This document shows, piece by piece, positions 7,853 to 14,501 of a stretch of DNA of 16,970 bases. The position numbers and the translations under genes are program-made. Position 1 is the stretch's first letter, and each line of letters opens with the position of its first letter. The notes below the pieces were generated by a model, which worked only from the letters and a program-made list of their open reading frames with translations, ran no database searches and was not told where the DNA came from. The DNA is from JAZRWQ01 sp045599805 (GTDB lineage Bacteria; Bacillota; Clostridia; Oscillospirales; UMGS1783): positions 1 through 16,970 of the forward strand of contig JAZRWQ010000126.1 in the NCBI GenBank assembly GCA_045599805.1, given 5' to 3'.

Positions 7853-8809
7853 ATGGAAGTAAGTAAACTTTTTCATCATTGCTTATATGTAAAGGAAGAA
7901 GACGGCTGGTTTATCCCCATGCGCTATACCGATGCGCGCATTGATATGTACGCTGAGAAGTATCCGGCATCTCCCTACGCGAAAAGCCCTGCCGGTGTTA
8001 CTCTCGAATGTATTACCGATAAGGACGTTGTCTCCTTCGAATTTGAATTCGAATCCATGTGCGGCGGCGACTATTCCTTTTCCGATGTTATTGATATATG
8101 GGAAAACGGTGAGTATCAGTACACCAAATTCATGGCTTTTCACCGCGGCAGATTCCGCTATGCCAAGAAAAATGAGGGCAAGGCGCATATCTGCATCTAT
8201 CTGCCCTGCGCCGGCACCTTAAAGCTTAAGAATATCGATTTCGGGGATTTTAAGGAAATTGCAATGCCCGAAAACAAGTTTTTGATTATCGGCGACTCCA
8301 TATCTCAGGGACTTTTTGCCCTTCATCCGTCCCTTGCGCTTGCGCCCCGTCTTTTCCGCGATTGCGGTTGGGATTACTTCAATTCCTCCATCGGCGGCGA
8401 CTACCACAGAGACGACCTTATTCCGAATGAACTGCCCTTTGAGCCGCAGAAGATACTTGTTAAGCTCGGCATAAACGACTGGGTATTTTTAGGCGATAAG
8501 GCTGTTATAGCAAAGAATGTGGAATTATTCTATGAAAGTCTTGACAAGCGGTTCCCCGGCGTGCCCGTTTACGTAATAACCCCCTGCTGGGCGTCCAACT
8601 GGGACATTCTTACCGACGGCAGACCGGAATATACCGACTGGGTATATGAGCGCATACTTAATGTTACCGCCGCATACAAAAACGTAACGGTGATAGACGG
8701 TATGAATATAATGCCTAAAGAGGATATCTGTTATTCCGACCACACACATCCGAGCGACTACGGCTTCGAATGCATGGCAAAAAGCGTTGAGGATGTTATG
8801 TTTAAGTAA
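7853..8809 (+). CDS. SGNH/GDSL hydrolase with N-terminal beta-sandwich domain, 318 residues
   Basis: A probable carbohydrate esterase acting in the cytoplasm; no signal peptide is visible. Residues 1 to about 135 form a strand-rich domain like the N-terminal jelly-roll of acetyl-esterases of the CE2/SsfX3 kind. The catalytic SGNH domain follows. Block I is IIGDSISQG with nucleophile Ser149, block II is SSIGGD (178-183), block III is GIND (206-209) with Asn208, and block V is SDHTHP with Asp296 and His299. All four SGNH landmarks are present, so it is likely active. It begins 2 bases after the preceding gene and ends the operon, followed by a strong terminator. Placement with rhaBAD suggests removal of acetyl or other acyl groups from rhamnose-containing oligosaccharides. 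The substrate is inferred only. Confidence 0.85.
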   Translation: MEVSKLFHHCLYVKEEDGWFIPMRYTDARIDMYAEKYPASPYAKSPAGVTLECITDKDVVSFEFEFESMCGGDYSFSDVIDIWENGEYQYTKFMAFHRGRFRYAKKNEGKAHICIYLPCAGTLKLKNIDFGDFKEIAMPENKFLIIGDSISQGLFALHPSLALAPRLFRDCGWDYFNSSIGGDYHRDDLIPNELPFEPQKILVKLGINDWVFLGDKAVIAKNVELFYESLDKRFPGVPVYVITPCWASNWDILTDGRPEYTDWVYERILNVTAAYKNVTVIDGMNIMPKEDICYSDHTHPSDYGFECMAKSVEDVMFK

Positions 8810-8816
8810 AATAATG

Positions 8817-8847
8817 ACGGACGGAAGAATTTCTTCCGTCCGTTTTT
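8817..8847 (+). terminator. Terminator of the rhamnose operon
   Basis: ACGGACGGAAGA (8817-8828) and TCTTCCGTCCGT (8832-8843) form a perfect 12-bp stem with a 3-base loop and continue into TTTT (8844-8847). It starts 7 bases after the SGNH hydrolase stop. Confidence 0.9.
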
Positions 8848-8869
8848 GTGCGGGTACAGCAGGTCTTCC

Positions 8870-8898
8870 TTTATATCCCTTGGAAAATGTATTAAAAT
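8870..8898 (+). promoter_or_regulatory. Possible promoter of the XRE regulator
   Basis: TTTATA (8870-8875), 17 bp, TAAAAT (8893-8898). The -35 is a moderate match (4 of 6). The GAGGTG ribosome binding site begins 6 bases after the -10, the same tight spacing seen at 2855 and 3634. Confidence 0.4.
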
Positions 8899-8916
8899 CA
8901 AACCGAGGTGAACGAA

Positions 8917-9792
8917 ATGGATAATAAAAAGATAGGTGAGTATATTTTACTTAAAAGAAAGGAAAAGGATTATACTCAAAAACAGCTTGCCGATATTGTC
9001 GGTGTAAGCCCCCGCGCCGTATCGAATTGGGAAAACGGAAACAATATGCCGGATATTTCTCTGCTCGTGCCCCTTTCACGCGCTCTTGGCGTATCACTTA
9101 CCGAGATTATGGAGGGCGAGGATATTCCGGATGAAAAGCTTGCCGACAAGGCAGAAAGCAATACCATATCGGTAATGCGCCGCGCAAAGGCGGTTAAGCG
9201 TACGGTGATATGGATAGTCGCGGCTGTTTTATCACTCATCGTGCTGTTTGCCGCTGCCTTCACTACCGATTTGATAATGATGAAAAAGGGCAAACCTGTT
9301 GTATTCTCCACCTGGGGCATGCAGTATCATCCCGATAACTTCGGCAAGGAAAACAAGGCGTTAAGCGCCGTAAAGGCATATATCGCCGAGAAGGGCATAA
9401 AGGAATGCGGATTTTATCTTAATGCCCGTACCTTCTGCGAGGTATATCCTCTGTGCGAGCTTACCGAAAAGCAGGGGGTATATACCCTGTATGTATGGGA
9501 GGTATCCGAAAGCTACGGCGAAAGAGAGGGAATCTACCGAAACCTCGGCGGTGTTTCCTGTGCGGCAAAATACACTCTCAAGGAGGATGGCGCTGCCTTT
9601 GTCGTTATCTCCGAAACCTTCCCCAAGGACGGCAATCTTTATGAGGCAAGTCTTAAGCTTATTTTTCCCCGCAAGGCGCGAAAGAATATAGAAAAGCTGC
9701 AAAACAACGGCACGGTGGAACGGATGATAAACGAGGTGCATTACCGCGCCGAGGATGCGGCAAAAACATACGGCGTAGAAATAGGACAGTAA
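8917..9792 (+). CDS. Membrane-anchored XRE-family transcriptional regulator, 291 residues
   Basis: A DNA-binding protein with a Cro/C1 helix-turn-helix at about residues 5-62 (recognition region TQKQLADIVGVSPRAVSNWE, 20-39). A charged linker (about 65-94) leads to one transmembrane helix (about 95-117, rich in Ile, Val, Leu and Ala) and a C-terminal domain of about 170 residues. Positive residues before the helix (RRAKAVKR) predict HTH inside and the last domain outside. ATG 8917 is chosen because GAGGTG (8905-8910) precedes it by 6 bases; the GTG at 8908 lies inside that site. The outer domain has no family I recognise and contains few cysteines. It may sense an outside signal and control a nearby gene such as the secreted protein that follows. 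It is flanked by terminators on both sides, so it is a single-gene unit. Confidence 0.85.
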   Translation: MDNKKIGEYILLKRKEKDYTQKQLADIVGVSPRAVSNWENGNNMPDISLLVPLSRALGVSLTEIMEGEDIPDEKLADKAESNTISVMRRAKAVKRTVIWIVAAVLSLIVLFAAAFTTDLIMMKKGKPVVFSTWGMQYHPDNFGKENKALSAVKAYIAEKGIKECGFYLNARTFCEVYPLCELTEKQGVYTLYVWEVSESYGEREGIYRNLGGVSCAAKYTLKEDGAAFVVISETFPKDGNLYEASLKLIFPRKARKNIEKLQNNGTVERMINEVHYRAEDAAKTYGVEIGQ

Positions 9793-9835
9793 ACGGAAAT
9801 TTTTCACGGACGGCGTATCATTTGCAAATAAAATA

Positions 9836-9872
9836 AAAAAGCGGACTTCGGTTTCAGTAAAGTCCGCTTTTT
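9836..9872 (+). terminator. Terminator after the XRE regulator
   Basis: AAAAAGCGGACTT (9836-9848) and AAGTCCGCTTTTT (9860-9872) are perfect 13-bp complements around an 11-base loop. The A-run on one side and T-run on the other would let it work in either direction. Confidence 0.88.
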
Positions 9873-9875
9873 ATA

Positions 9876-9904
9876 TTGAAAAAATGAAACGGACGTGATA
9901 CAAT
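9876..9904 (+). promoter_or_regulatory. Strong promoter of the secreted wall protein gene
   Basis: TTGAAA (9876-9881), 17 bp, TACAAT (9899-9904), with an extended -10 TGA at 9896-9898. The leader to GGAGG (9922-9926) is about 17 bases past the -10. It is one of the best matches in the window and suggests high expression. Confidence 0.8.
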
Positions 9905-9934
9905 AAGGGTAAATACAAAACGGAGGAAAAACAA

Positions 9935-11263
9935 ATGAAAAAGTTTATTGCGACATTAGCGGCACTTATAATGATATTTGCGTGCTTTTCCGTAAGTGTA
10001 AGCGCAAGCGCATCTATCGACGTGGATGAATCGCTTACCGATGCAAGCGAATATGTTGCACCGAATGCCAAAACCCGCGTTGTGACCTACTACACTCCCA
10101 ACGGCGATCCCATGGGCAAGCTGGTTTGCGAGTACGACGAAAAGACAAATACCGAAACCCTTACCAAGTATGAAAACAACGACGGCGAAATGGTTATTAC
10201 CGAAAAAGAAATTACCGTTTATACCGAAACCGGCGAAAACAATAAGTACTATAGGGCAAACTCGGAAGGCGAGCTTATCCTTGTGAGCGAAGATTCCGTA
10301 AGCATGAGCGGCAATAAACTTACTTCCGAATACGCCTATTATGACAGCGAAACCGGCAATCCGGACTTTAAGGGTGAAAGCGAAGAAATCTATGACGATG
10401 AGGGCAGACTGATAAAAAACACATGTACCGAATATGATGCCGATGGAAAGATGACATTCAAAGTGGAATCTACTGTCGAATACAGCGCCGACGGCAATAC
10501 TTCGGTTTACAAGGAGATAATAGATTATGCCGACGGAATGCACCAGGAATCCTATCATAAGCAGGAAATCACGGTAAACGGCGACACCACCACTATAATG
10601 TTCTCCGAAAGTGAGGACGGCGTTAACTATGTTCCCGGCAGTAAGACGGAATACATCTATACGGACGAGCTTCATTACACCGTAAAATTTTACGCTTATG
10701 ACAGCGAAATGGGCGAGTGGATTCTTAATGAATCCAGTGTGTATGAGTTGGACTCTAAAGAACGCAAGGTATCCGACTTTGTGGAAATGGGGATTATCGG
10801 CAACGAATATACCCACATTTATGCTGCCGACGGCTCCAATGGCACTCATACCGCAAGTTATGAAGATGAATATTCTTCATTTGCACAGAAGATAGAAGAA
10901 AGCTTTATAGACAGATATAAGCGCTCTCTTATCAAGGCTTCAGTAAAAGAAGATGACGGCGAATGGCTTGATGAATACGAATTCGTATTTGAGTATAACG
11001 ATGCCGAAAAAACCTACAAGGTTTCCGCATATCAGTACTGCGATGACGCAGGCGGCAATAAGGTGCTTACCGAGTACGCAATCGTAGAATACGATTTAGT
11101 TGAAGAACCCGAAAAAGAACCCGAAAAAGAACCCGAAGAAAAGCCGGAAGAAAAGAAAGAGGAAAACCCCGAGTCCGGCGACTTTATTTCCGCTGCGGTA
11201 ACCCTTATGTCCTTTGCTTCCATTGCCGGCGCATCCCTTGTAACACGCAGAAAATTCAAGTAA
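9935..11263 (+). CDS. Secreted repeat-rich protein with C-terminal sortase-like anchor, 442 residues
   Basis: An exported surface protein. The signal peptide is MKK followed by a hydrophobic core, with probable cleavage after A-S-A (24-26). The body (about 30-385) is acidic and made of short beta-hairpin-like units with recurring YD, EYD and YDxxGxL motifs such as YDDEGRL. These resemble YD/RHS or YwqK-type repeats in character, although I cannot assign a family. Residues 389-410 are a Pro/Glu/Lys linker. The tail is NPESGD (411-416), a hydrophobic segment of about 20 residues, and RRKFK, the layout of a sortase signal of the NPxTG-D kind with Ser in place of Thr. This predicts cell-wall attachment; membrane retention alone is the alternative. 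It has its own strong promoter, and GGAGG precedes the ATG by 8 bases. No sortase gene is in the window. Confidence 0.82.
   Translation: MKKFIATLAALIMIFACFSVSVSASASIDVDESLTDASEYVAPNAKTRVVTYYTPNGDPMGKLVCEYDEKTNTETLTKYENNDGEMVITEKEITVYTETGENNKYYRANSEGELILVSEDSVSMSGNKLTSEYAYYDSETGNPDFKGESEEIYDDEGRLIKNTCTEYDADGKMTFKVESTVEYSADGNTSVYKEIIDYADGMHQESYHKQEITVNGDTTTIMFSESEDGVNYVPGSKTEYIYTDELHYTVKFYAYDSEMGEWILNESSVYELDSKERKVSDFVEMGIIGNEYTHIYAADGSNGTHTASYEDEYSSFAQKIEESFIDRYKRSLIKASVKEDDGEWLDEYEFVFEYNDAEKTYKVSAYQYCDDAGGNKVLTEYAIVEYDLVEEPEKEPEKEPEEKPEEKKEENPESGDFISAAVTLMSFASIAGASLVTRRKFK
11105..11140 (+). repeat. 12-bp tandem repeat encoding the P-E-K-E linker
   Basis: Two exact copies of GAACCCGAAAAA (11105-11128) are followed by a third copy with one change (GAACCCGAAGAA). 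They encode the start of the Pro/Glu spacer before the anchor signal, and such repeats change copy number easily. Confidence 0.8.
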
Positions 11264-11271
11264 TTTTCATA

Positions 11272-11546
11272 AAGCCTTCACATTGTGTGAAGGCTTCAGC
11301 CTGTCGATAAAGTCGACAGGCTGACGTAAGGTCGACAAAACGACGGGATATTTTCCGTTCTTTTCTTCGTAGGCGTACAAAGGTACGGTAGAGGAAAAGA
11401 ACGGAAAAAGGCAATAATGACGGGCAGAATGCCCGTCATTCCTTTTTTTAAATTTCCGCTCAGTGCTATATTTTAGTTTTTTCTTTTTCATTGCCGGTAG
11501 ACCGAGTTTTTCGAGACTCTGAAGCCTTCACATTGTGTGAAGGCTT
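11272..11546. mobile_element. Hairpin-rich non-coding element with matching ends (MITE-like candidate)
   Basis: This fills most of the 338-bp gap at 11264-11601, where I find no gene. Both ends are the same 25-base palindrome (arms AAGCCTTCACA and TGTGAAGGCTT, loop TTG) at 11272-11296 and 11522-11546. Inside, the left copy continues into CAG and the right is preceded by CTG, so the ends form an inverted repeat of about 28 bases apart from the loop. TA borders each side (11270-11271 and 11547-11548), as a TA target duplication would. Between them are three more perfect hairpins: 11-bp arms at 11297-11323, 15-bp arms at 11351-11408 with an inner CGTAC/GTACG hairpin, and 11-bp arms at 11416-11440. 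It could be a transposase-less element, a palindromic repeat family, or stacked terminators. Confidence 0.5.
11416..11449 (+). terminator. Terminator-like hairpin inside the non-coding element
   Basis: AATGACGGGCA (11416-11426) pairs perfectly with TGCCCGTCATT (11430-11440) around GAA, followed by CC and seven T (11443-11449). It would stop transcription coming from the secreted-protein gene. Confidence 0.75.
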
Positions 11547-11561
11547 TATTATTGCTTTTTT
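11522..11561 (+). terminator. Right-hand palindrome with U-rich tail
   Basis: The 25-base palindrome at 11522-11546 (11-bp stem, TTG loop) is followed by TATTATTGC and a run of T reaching about 11562, so it could serve as a terminator. The matching left copy at 11272-11296 has no T-run after it. The T-run lies within the promoter of the next gene. Confidence 0.5.
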
Positions 11562-11580
11562 TGTATGAAAAGTATATAAT
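11552..11580 (+). promoter_or_regulatory. Promoter of the six-helix membrane protein gene
   Basis: TTGCTT (11552-11557), 17 bp, perfect TATAAT (11575-11580). Its -35 begins 6 bases past the right end of the hairpin element, so the element sits directly against this promoter. The ribosome binding site AGGAG starts 7 bases after the -10. Confidence 0.75.
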
Positions 11581-11601
11581 GGGGAAAAGGAGTGAGATAA
11601 A

Positions 11602-12423
11602 TTGGAAACCAATATGAAATTGGATAAGGGTTTAAAAACTTTGCTGGTTATATTAAGCGCAGTTGCCGTTCTGTTTACTGCCATCAGTATAGTCGGCTAT
11701 GTCTATCAGAATAATTTAACCTACCTTGCCGCAGGCTATACCCCCTCGTCGTTTATCGAAAGTCTGGTCATAAGCGTAACGAGCGCGGCAAATCCCTATT
11801 CGCAGGCATCGATGTTCTTCGGGCATCTGCTTCCGGTAATATCGCTTATCGCCGATATCGTAATGCTGCTCATCTGCCTTACCGTCAGCCGCAAAGGCTT
11901 ATGGAAGATAGCAATTCCCGATATCATCGTTTTCATATTCACCTTTACAAGTGATACCGTTATCCAGTCGGTAATATATGCCCTCGCAGGCGTTGACGGC
12001 GCATCTTTGCTTTTTGATGCCGCTTTCCGCTGCTTAAACGTATTGCTTATAGTTTTCCTGATACTCGGTCTTACCGACAGGGTAAGCGGCTGGATCGCCA
12101 AGACGGCGGTAGTTGTTTTCGGTCTTATGCCCTTTGCATTCAGCCTTTATTCGGTATTCTCCGGCGTTTTCGAAAGCCTCGCCGCCGCAGACTATTACCT
12201 GGGCGAATATGCTCTCACATATAAGATAGTAACCCTTGTGGTTTACTTCTCGCTCTATCTTGCAAAGGCCATTATCCTCACGATAGAAATAGTATGCGTT
12301 TTCGGCTGTACCGGAAAGATTAAAGGAAGAAACAAAGTAAACTACGAAGAAATAGAAACGGAGGAAATCCCCGAAGTTGAAATCCCCAAGGTCGAAATCC
12401 CCGAAGAAGCTGCCGCAGAATAA
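11602..12423 (+). CDS. Six-helix integral membrane protein of unknown function, 273 residues
   Basis: I do not recognise the family. Hydrophobic segments at about residues 13-36, 73-95, 102-123, 140-158, 165-190 and 205-236 predict six membrane helices. A charged, probably cytoplasmic tail follows (KIKGRNK, then an acidic stretch). The tail carries a near-tandem hexapeptide (EIPEVE, IPKVE, IPEE). There is no catalytic motif and no signal peptide apart from the first helix. The start is TTG 11602: AGGAG (11588-11592) is 9 bases upstream, whereas the in-frame ATG at 11614 would be 21 bases away and so is less likely. The gene has its own promoter and ends at a bidirectional terminator facing a minus-strand gene. 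Nothing nearby hints at a partner. Confidence 0.75.
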   Translation: METNMKLDKGLKTLLVILSAVAVLFTAISIVGYVYQNNLTYLAAGYTPSSFIESLVISVTSAANPYSQASMFFGHLLPVISLIADIVMLLICLTVSRKGLWKIAIPDIIVFIFTFTSDTVIQSVIYALAGVDGASLLFDAAFRCLNVLLIVFLILGLTDRVSGWIAKTAVVVFGLMPFAFSLYSVFSGVFESLAAADYYLGEYALTYKIVTLVVYFSLYLAKAIILTIEIVCVFGCTGKIKGRNKVNYEEIETEEIPEVEIPKVEIPEEAAAE

Positions 12424-12473
12424 TACAAGCAGCTGACAACTATGAGCTTATAGCTGTAAACTCAAAAAAAATA

Positions 12474-12510
12474 GCGCCGGATATTCATTGAATATCCGGC
12501 GCCGCTTTTT
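12474..12510. terminator. Bidirectional terminator between converging genes
   Basis: GCGCCGGATATTC (12474-12486) and GAATATCCGGCGC (12490-12502) form a perfect 13-bp stem with an ATT loop. T-runs follow on the plus strand (from 12506) and on the minus strand (opposite the A-run at 12464-12471). It serves both the membrane protein gene and the ATPase-GNAT gene. Confidence 0.92.
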
Positions 12511-13932
12511 TTATTTTTGATCGGGGTCGAAGGATTTTATGATGTTGAGAAGTCCGGTGAAGGGCTCGATGGTTACTATGGAGTTATAGTCAACAACGTG
12601 TAAAAGCATCTTCTGCATAACAAGCACATCGCCCTGATCGGTTGCGGGCAGTATGCCGGTGAAGAAGAAGCCAAGCTCCTTTGCCTTTTCGTAAACGCTG
12701 CCAATGCCCTTCTTTTCCATGGTTATGTAAAGGGTTACGGTTTCGGCGCCGTTCTGCTTGAGCTCGTAGAAATCGGAGCTGAGACGGGTTGCGAAGTCCT
12801 CGCCGACCTTAATGAAGTTTATTTCGCCGGTACGCATACGGCTGTTGAAGGCACATTTGCTTTCGGTTATTTCATATTCGGGAGCGCCGTCCTCGTTTAT
12901 TATGTTTCTCTCGGCCTTAACACCGTCGTAAATATACTTTGCGGCATCGTTAAGCTCCTGCGGCAGATAAACATTTCTTTCGGAGGTATCGAAAAGCGAG
13001 CCGGCAACGGCCTCTGCGGTGGGCTTGCCCTCTTCCTTAAAGGTGCTCTGCGCAAATTCCGCGGGAATGGCGTTGAGCATGAATGCGCAGGGCAGAGAGC
13101 CGTATTTCAAACGGAGCTTCTGGGTGTACGGATGCGTGGTAACGGCGCAGCCGATGAAGAGCTTGCCCTTGGCATCGTCATGCACATAGTCGTAGGTACG
13201 TCTCATGAGCTTGGAGAAAACGCCCATGTTGCGGTAGTTTTTATTAACTATCGCCATGCCGCCTTCCCAAACGCCGGGAACGATGTCCCATTTCTTAACG
13301 CCCATGTGGCCGGCAAGACCGCCCCACTGGTCGATAGCTACCGATGCGTGTATCTGGTCCTTTGCAACGGCGGCATAGTAACGCTCGGGATAGTATACGA
13401 TGTCGTTTGCATAGGTAAGACCGTATTCGTTGTAGAATGCGTGGCAGATCTTCAGCATCTCATCCTTCTTGGGCGAGCGGATGGTAAGCTCGGCATTTTC
13501 AATGGGTTTGGATGCGTTTGCATCGTCTTCCTTCTTAACATCGGGGATATTGCAGTAGTATTTAACAAGCTTCTGCAGTCTGCCGCCCATGCCTAAGTTT
13601 TCAACGTAGGCTTCGTCAACGGCGCTCTTCATAAGGGTAAGACCTAAGCGGTCTTCGCCTTTAAGAGTCTGTTCGTAGTTGCCGGGGATGCCCTTATCAA
13701 GCACCGAAACGATGAATTCGCCTGCTTCGGCATTTACCGTGATATCAATGGTATCCATTCTGCCGGACTTACTGAAGCTTATTATGTTGTTAAGAGCTTC
13801 TTCGGTTGCAAGCACTATTTTTTCAACCGTTTTGTACTCCTTGAAATACATTCCGGCGAAGGTTCTTATTGCGCTTAAGGGAAGCGGGATATACTCTATT
13901 TCCGGGGCTATTTTGATTTCAAATGCGTTCAT
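12511..13932 (-). CDS. RsbW-like ATPase domain fused to a GNAT acetyltransferase domain, 473 residues
   Basis: A two-part cytoplasmic protein. Residues 1 to about 128 are a GHKL/HATPase_c_2 domain like the anti-sigma kinases RsbW and SpoIIAB. It has an N-box with Glu45 and Asn48 (EEALNN), a G1 box with Asp79 and Gly81 (VLDKGIPG), and a G2 region with RLGL (95-98) and GMGG (114-117). Residues about 148-290 form a GNAT fold with an acetyl-CoA loop in YRNMGVFSKLM (233-243). A further mixed domain runs from about 365 to 473. The ATG at 13932 is chosen because AGGAG (13943-13939) precedes it and a strong promoter lies just upstream; an earlier in-frame ATG at 13998 is upstream of that promoter. 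It may phosphorylate an anti-anti-sigma partner or use ATP binding to regulate acetylation. No sigma factor or partner is nearby. The target is unknown. Confidence 0.83.
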   Translation of the reverse strand: MNAFEIKIAPEIEYIPLPLSAIRTFAGMYFKEYKTVEKIVLATEEALNNIISFSKSGRMDTIDITVNAEAGEFIVSVLDKGIPGNYEQTLKGEDRLGLTLMKSAVDEAYVENLGMGGRLQKLVKYYCNIPDVKKEDDANASKPIENAELTIRSPKKDEMLKICHAFYNEYGLTYANDIVYYPERYYAAVAKDQIHASVAIDQWGGLAGHMGVKKWDIVPGVWEGGMAIVNKNYRNMGVFSKLMRRTYDYVHDDAKGKLFIGCAVTTHPYTQKLRLKYGSLPCAFMLNAIPAEFAQSTFKEEGKPTAEAVAGSLFDTSERNVYLPQELNDAAKYIYDGVKAERNIINEDGAPEYEITESKCAFNSRMRTGEINFIKVGEDFATRLSSDFYELKQNGAETVTLYITMEKKGIGSVYEKAKELGFFFTGILPATDQGDVLVMQKMLLHVVDYNSIVTIEPFTGLLNIIKSFDPDQK

Positions 13933-13962
13933 GGTATTCTCCTGTAAGTTTATTGTAATTAA

Positions 13963-13991
13963 ATTATAATACACCGGTTTGGTCTTTTCAA
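13963..13991 (-). promoter_or_regulatory. Promoter of the ATPase-GNAT gene
   Basis: On the minus strand, TTGAAA (13991-13986), 17 bp, perfect TATAAT (13968-13963). It lies in the gap after the D-aminoacyl-tRNA deacylase stop, so the two genes can be expressed separately. Confidence 0.8.
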
Positions 13992-14015
13992 TATGCAAAT
14001 GGGAATAAATACATA

Positions 14016-14450
14016 TTATTCGAGTATAAGGGTAAACGGCCCGTCATTTTGGAGATTTATCTTCATGTCGGCGCCGAACTCGCCGTGTTCTACGACGGGC
14101 ACAAGCTTTTTCGCCTCATCAATAAAATATTCGTAAAGGGCGTTTGCATGGTCGGGCGCGCCGGCGTTTATAAAGCTGGGGCGGTTGCCCTTGCGGCAGT
14201 CGGCATACAGCGTAAACTGCGAAACGACAAGAAGCGCGCCGCTTACATCGTGAAGCGACAGATTCGTTTTGCCGTTTTCGTCGGCGAATATGCGCAGAGC
14301 GCATATCTTTTTAACAAGCCTGTCCACGTCCTCTTTGGTGTCCTCGCCGCATACGCCCATAAGCAAAAGAAAGCCTTTGCCTATTTTTCCTATGATTTTC
14401 CCGTCAACCGAAACGTCGGCGTGATTTACTCTTTGCAAAACTATTTTCAT
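14016..14450 (-). CDS. dtd: D-aminoacyl-tRNA deacylase
   Basis: Removes D-amino acids and glycine wrongly attached to tRNA, a translation proofreading step in the cytoplasm; it acts as a homodimer. At 144 residues it has the standard length. The two family signatures are present: SQFTLYAD (77-84), which lines the active site, and NDGPFT (135-140), the Gly-cisPro loop. The usual form of the latter, as I recall it, is N-x-G-P-V-T, so Phe139 is a minor variation. The start ATG at 14450 has AGGTGAT (14460-14454) upstream. It lies 51 bases downstream of the transketolase pair with a terminator hairpin in between, and I see no good promoter of its own. Expression probably relies on read-through. 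Confidence 0.95.
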   Translation of the reverse strand: MKIVLQRVNHADVSVDGKIIGKIGKGFLLLMGVCGEDTKEDVDRLVKKICALRIFADENGKTNLSLHDVSGALLVVSQFTLYADCRKGNRPSFINAGAPDHANALYEYFIDEAKKLVPVVEHGEFGADMKINLQNDGPFTLILE

Positions 14451-14461
14451 AATATCACCTT

Positions 14462-14497
14462 AAAAAAATATCCCCGGCGAAATGCCGGGGATATTTT
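14462..14497 (-). terminator. Terminator between the transketolase pair and dtd
   Basis: GCCGGGGATATTTT (14484-14497) and AAAATATCCCCGGC (14465-14478) are perfect 14-bp complements around a 5-base loop. Read on the minus strand, the stem runs into seven T (14468-14462). The dtd ribosome binding site begins 2 bases further on, so the hairpin may tune dtd expression. Confidence 0.85.
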
Positions 14498-14501
14498 GTT
14501 G

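Noticed and set aside
9956..10849. Minus-strand open frame of 297 codons
   Set aside because: It is antisense to the secreted protein gene, which has a promoter, ribosome binding site, signal peptide and anchor. The reverse frame is only open by codon bias.
11105..11140. Short repeats that might suggest a CRISPR-like array
   Set aside because: They are 12-bp in-frame copies encoding a Pro/Glu linker, with no spacers.
11272..11546. tRNA, riboswitch or known small RNA in the hairpin region
   Set aside because: The hairpins are simple perfect palindromes. No cloverleaf, CCA end or riboswitch core that I know could be recognised.
12424..12473. AGCTG and AGCTTATAGCT palindromic bits after the membrane protein gene
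   Set aside because: Short and imperfect, and not tied to the terminator that follows. It could be chance.
13132..13596. Plus-strand open frame opposite the ATPase-GNAT gene
   Set aside because: No ribosome binding site, no motif, and fully inside a well-supported gene.
13933..13998. Earlier start for the ATPase-GNAT protein
   Set aside because: The added codons cover the -10 and -35 boxes of a strong promoter, and the ATG at 13932 has a good AGGAG ahead of it.
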